A stretch of DNA of 6,686 nucleotides from Bacillota bacterium (GTDB lineage Bacteria; Bacillota_A; Clostridia; Clostridiales; Clostridiaceae), in assembly GCA_021780795.1 (NCBI GenBank), contig JAJXYA010000237.1:1-6686 (forward strand), given 5' to 3'. The notes beneath the pieces were generated by a model that saw only the letters and a list, made by a program, of their open reading frames with translations, ran no database searches and had not been told where the DNA came from. The first letter of the stretch is position 1, and each line of letters begins with the position of its first letter. Made by a program: the position numbers and the translations under genes. Shown here one piece after another: positions 6,635 through 6,686 of this stretch.

Positions 6635-6686
6635 AAAATCACCACCAATATTTTAATAATACATAATTTAACTTTTTTATATAATT
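6635..6686 (-). other. Upstream edge of the operon; no promoter called
   Basis: These 52 nt before the first gene are almost pure A and T apart from the ribosome-binding site GGTGGTGAT at 6638-6646. TATTAT-like hexamers occur, but in sequence this AT-rich they mean little, and no TTGACA-like partner is within the window. The operon promoter, if it lies here, cannot be identified. Confidence 0.4.

Noticed and set aside
1..6686. Search for a mobile element, CRISPR array, tRNA or rRNA gene, or a novel defence or biosynthetic system
   Set aside because: Nearly every base is in, or directly between, intact genes of one V/A-type ATPase operon. No direct-repeat arrays, transposase or integrase motifs, or structured RNA genes were seen.

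Overview
The window is most of a V/A-type (archaeal/vacuolar-type) rotary ATPase operon, read entirely on the minus strand from right to left. The DNA is AT-rich, the start sites carry strong GGAGG-type Shine-Dalgarno sequences, and GTG and TTG starts are used. The proteins have the sequence character of clostridial V-type ATPases. Together this suggests a low-GC Firmicute of the class Clostridia; I cannot name the species.

In transcription order the genes are: peripheral-stalk subunit H/G (6634-6320), central-stalk socket subunit C, the 'd' subunit (6307-5267), membrane stator subunit I, the 'a' subunit (5228-3261), proteolipid K, the 'c' subunit (3219-2794), central-stalk subunit F (2701-2393), peripheral-stalk subunit E (2306-1695), and catalytic subunit A (from 1640, cut by the left edge with roughly 45 C-terminal residues missing). 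Subunits B and D, needed for a complete enzyme, are not in the window and would be expected just beyond its left end. Gaps between genes are 12-92 nt, the pattern of one transcript. The two longest gaps flank the F gene, and each holds an AT-rich inverted repeat.

The machine works as follows. A (with the absent B) forms the cytoplasmic hexamer that hydrolyses or makes ATP. F (with the absent D) and C form the rotating shaft and the socket that sits on the ring of K subunits. I carries the two ion half-channels and the essential arginine. E and H form the peripheral stalks that stop the head from turning.

This is a known type of complex, and I found no wholly new system. Points deserving a second look are the gene order (C moved up to follow H, and F placed before E, compared with Enterococcus, Thermus and Methanosarcina); a P-loop in A with Gly-Gly-Phe where most relatives have Gly-Pro-Phe; a K proteolipid whose N-terminal half looks like a removable two-segment leader and which lacks the usual Na+-ligand glutamine; and a hairpin plus a possible 10-codon leader ORF between F and E.
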